Made by a program: the position numbers and the translations under genes. A stretch of DNA of 14,931 bases from Rhizobiaceae bacterium (GTDB taxonomy: Bacteria; Pseudomonadota; Alphaproteobacteria; Rhizobiales; Rhizobiaceae): positions 1 through 14,931 of the forward strand of contig JAJFMR010000027.1 in assembly GCA_020696915.1 (NCBI GenBank), given 5' to 3'. The notes beneath the pieces are model-generated. The model was given only the letters and a program-made list of their open reading frames with translations, was not told the origin of the DNA and made no database searches. Below, piece by piece: positions 13,360 through 14,931 of the stretch (position 1 is the stretch's first letter; every line of letters begins with the position of its first letter).

Positions 13360-13979
13360 CGATGACGAAGATCGACGAGGACGAGGCCAGGCGCCACCGC
13401 ATCAAGATGGCGAAGCGCAAGGCGGTGCAGGATGCCGAGGTGGCCGGCAAGACGATTGCCGAGAAGGGGCTGCTCATCGTCAATACGGGTCCCGGCAAGG
13501 GCAAGACCACCGCCGCCTTCGGGCTGGCGCTGCGCATGCTGGGCCACGGACGGCGGGTCGGCGTCGTCCAGTTCGTAAAAGGCGCCTGGCATACCGGCGA
13601 GAAGGATGCATTTGCCGCGTTCGGGGACCGCGTCGCCTGGCATACGATGGGCGAGGGTTTCACCTGGGAGACCCAGGACATCGGGCGTGACATCGCGGCG
13701 GCGGAAGCCGCCTGGGCCAAGGCAGTCGAGCTGATGGGTGACCCGTCGATCGGCCTGGTCGTGCTCGACGAGCTGAACATCGCGTTGCGCTACGACTATC
13801 TCGATCTCGGCAAAGTAGTCGACGCGCTGAAGCAGCGCCGCGGCGACCTCCACATCGTGGTCACCGGTCGCAATGCCAAGCCGCGGTTGATCGAGGCCGC
13901 CGACCTGGTCACCGAGATGGGGGCGGTGAAACACCATTTCACAGCTGGCGTGAAGGCGCAGAAAGGCATCGAATTCTGA
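13356..13979 (+). CDS. cobO: Cob(I)yrinic acid a,c-diamide adenosyltransferase
   Basis: A 207-residue enzyme of the CobO/BtuR/CobA family, which transfers adenosyl from ATP to the cobalt of Co(I) corrinoids. The P-loop NTGPGKGKTTAAFGLALR (43-60) is the diagnostic feature, followed by VQFVKGAWHTGE (71-82), GFTWETQD (101-108), VVLDELNIALRY (135-146) and VVTGRNAKPRLIEAADLVTE (168-187). Length and the basic N-terminal helix (about 8-25) are normal. The ATG at 13356 overlaps the cobU stop (ATGA), so the two are coupled; a second ATG lies at 13362. It ends 3 bases before the stop of the convergent cobD, leaving no room for a terminator between them. Confidence 0.96.
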   Translation: MTMTKIDEDEARRHRIKMAKRKAVQDAEVAGKTIAEKGLLIVNTGPGKGKTTAAFGLALRMLGHGRRVGVVQFVKGAWHTGEKDAFAAFGDRVAWHTMGEGFTWETQDIGRDIAAAEAAWAKAVELMGDPSIGLVVLDELNIALRYDYLDLGKVVDALKQRRGDLHIVVTGRNAKPRLIEAADLVTEMGAVKHHFTAGVKAQKGIEF

Positions 13980-13982
13980 CCG

Positions 13983-14931
13983 TCAGACAGAAGCGAGGCC
14001 GACTGCCCCGAGCAGCGCGGCTATGGCCGCAAGCAACCCCATCAGCAGCAGATCGGCCATCCAGAACAGCGCGACGGCACGGTCGACGTCCGACGGCGTT
14101 GCCTCGAGGCGGCCGCCGCTCCCCATGATTGCGTCGTCGACCGTGACGCCGTCATAGACGCGGGGGCCGGCCAGGGCCAGGCCGAGCGCGCCGGCCATCG
14201 CAGCTTCCGGGAAGCCGGCGTTGGGCGAGCGGTGACGGCCAGCGTCCCGGCGGACCGCCCGGATTGCGCCCCATGCATTCGCGCCGGGGGTGAGTGAAGC
14301 GGCCACGACCAGCAGCAGGGCGGCAAGCCGCGAGGCAGGCAGGTTTACCAGATCGTCGAACCTGGCCGATGCCCAGCCGAACGCGGAATATCTCGGGGTG
14401 CGGTGGCCGATCATCGAATCGGCGGTATTGGCTGCCTTGTACGCGGCGGCTCCCGGCAGGCCGCCCACCGCGAACCAGAAAGCGGGCGCGACGACGCCGT
14501 CCGAAAAATTCTCGGCCAGGCTTTCGATCGCCGCCCGGCAAACGCCGGCACGATCGAGCTCATCCGGATCCCGACCGACGATCTTCGACACCGCCGCGCG
14601 ACCGGAAGCCAGTCCCGCCGTGTCGAGCTGCCGCGCCACGGCGCCGACGTGATTGGCGAGGCTGCGCTGTGCAAACATCGTGCTGCCCGCCAGCACCATG
14701 ACGACGATCCCGGCCGGATGCTGCATGGCGACGATCTGCACAAGGAAGGCAGCAAAGGCTGGCACAGCCAGAACCGCGGCGAGTGCTGCAACACCCCGCA
14801 GGCGTCTCCTGCCGTCGCTGTCGGAGGCGCGATTGAGCCGGCCATCGAGCCAGGATATCAGCCGGCCTGTCCAGGTGACCGGATGTCCGATGGCGCGGAA
14901 CAGGAAGTCGGGGTAGCCTGTTCGGGACTCG
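13983..14931 (-). CDS. cobD: Cobalamin biosynthesis protein CobD/CbiB (5' end beyond window)
   Basis: A membrane protein of the CobD/CbiB family, which attaches the aminopropanol arm (or its phosphate) to adenosylcobyric acid to give (adenosyl)cobinamide. About 316 residues are in the window. The frame continues past the internal GTG at 14765 to the right edge, reading YPDFLFRAIGHPVTWTGRLI near the visible N-terminus, the conserved CobD opening. Further family blocks are GVCRAAIESLAENFSDGVVA, AAYKAANTADSMIGHRTPRY and RHRSPNAGFPEAAMAGALG. Only about 10-20 N-terminal residues appear to be missing. It is transcribed towards the cbtB-cobO operon and is therefore outside the riboswitch seen here. 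Confidence 0.95.
   Translation of the reverse strand, partial: ESRTGYPDFLFRAIGHPVTWTGRLISWLDGRLNRASDSDGRRRLRGVAALAAVLAVPAFAAFLVQIVAMQHPAGIVVMVLAGSTMFAQRSLANHVGAVARQLDTAGLASGRAAVSKIVGRDPDELDRAGVCRAAIESLAENFSDGVVAPAFWFAVGGLPGAAAYKAANTADSMIGHRTPRYSAFGWASARFDDLVNLPASRLAALLLVVAASLTPGANAWGAIRAVRRDAGRHRSPNAGFPEAAMAGALGLALAGPRVYDGVTVDDAIMGSGGRLEATPSDVDRAVALFWMADLLLMGLLAAIAALLGAVGLASV

Overview
The window looks like chromosomal DNA from a GC-rich alphaproteobacterium, most likely of the Hyphomicrobiales (Mesorhizobium/Phyllobacteriaceae-like). The pointers are strong GC bias at third codon positions, a CbtB/CbtA cobalt transporter under a cobalamin riboswitch, cobU/cobO/cobD of the aerobic-style B12 pathway, a rhizobial-type MgtE, a LiuR-like MerR regulator and a Tim44/TimA-type protein. 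I see no tRNA, rRNA, CRISPR array, insertion sequence or prophage gene. The genus is an inference from protein style only.

Left part (25-5024, all minus strand). Read in transcription order, this is a compact cluster. It starts with a 5-formyltetrahydrofolate cyclo-ligase family protein carrying an unusual N-terminal extension. An A-type heme-copper oxidase subunit I follows with every redox ligand intact, then a membrane-anchored Tim44-like protein (ATGA overlap), a secreted His-rich protein, a Tat-exported cupredoxin (ATGA overlap) and finally an ECF sigma factor. No subunit II (CuA), subunit III, cytochrome c or heme-a synthesis gene accompanies subunit I. This is the part of the window most likely to hold an undescribed system: an orphan oxidase core with its own copper protein and accessory proteins.

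Middle part (5159-9991). A DUF488 gene lies divergent from a LysR-type regulator whose consensus-like promoter sits so close to the ATG that its transcript may be leaderless. Next comes a minus-strand CBS-CBS-BON protein whose reading frame stays open far upstream into a second protein-like domain. It is divergent from a plus-strand MgtE Mg2+ transporter, which is followed by a LiuR-like MerR regulator.

Right part (10035-14931). Two overlapping minus-strand genes encode a membrane methyltransferase of the ICMT/PEMT type and a DUF1624 (heparan-alpha-glucosaminide N-acetyltransferase-like) membrane protein with a Cys-rich tail. Divergent from them is a cobalamin regulon: promoter, cobalamin riboswitch, cbtB (57 aa), cbtA, cobU and cobO. 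The convergent cobD runs off the right edge. Cobalt import (CbtAB), corrinoid adenosylation (CobO), aminopropanol attachment (CobD) and nucleotide-loop activation (CobU) therefore sit together, and at least the plus-strand genes are probably B12-repressed.
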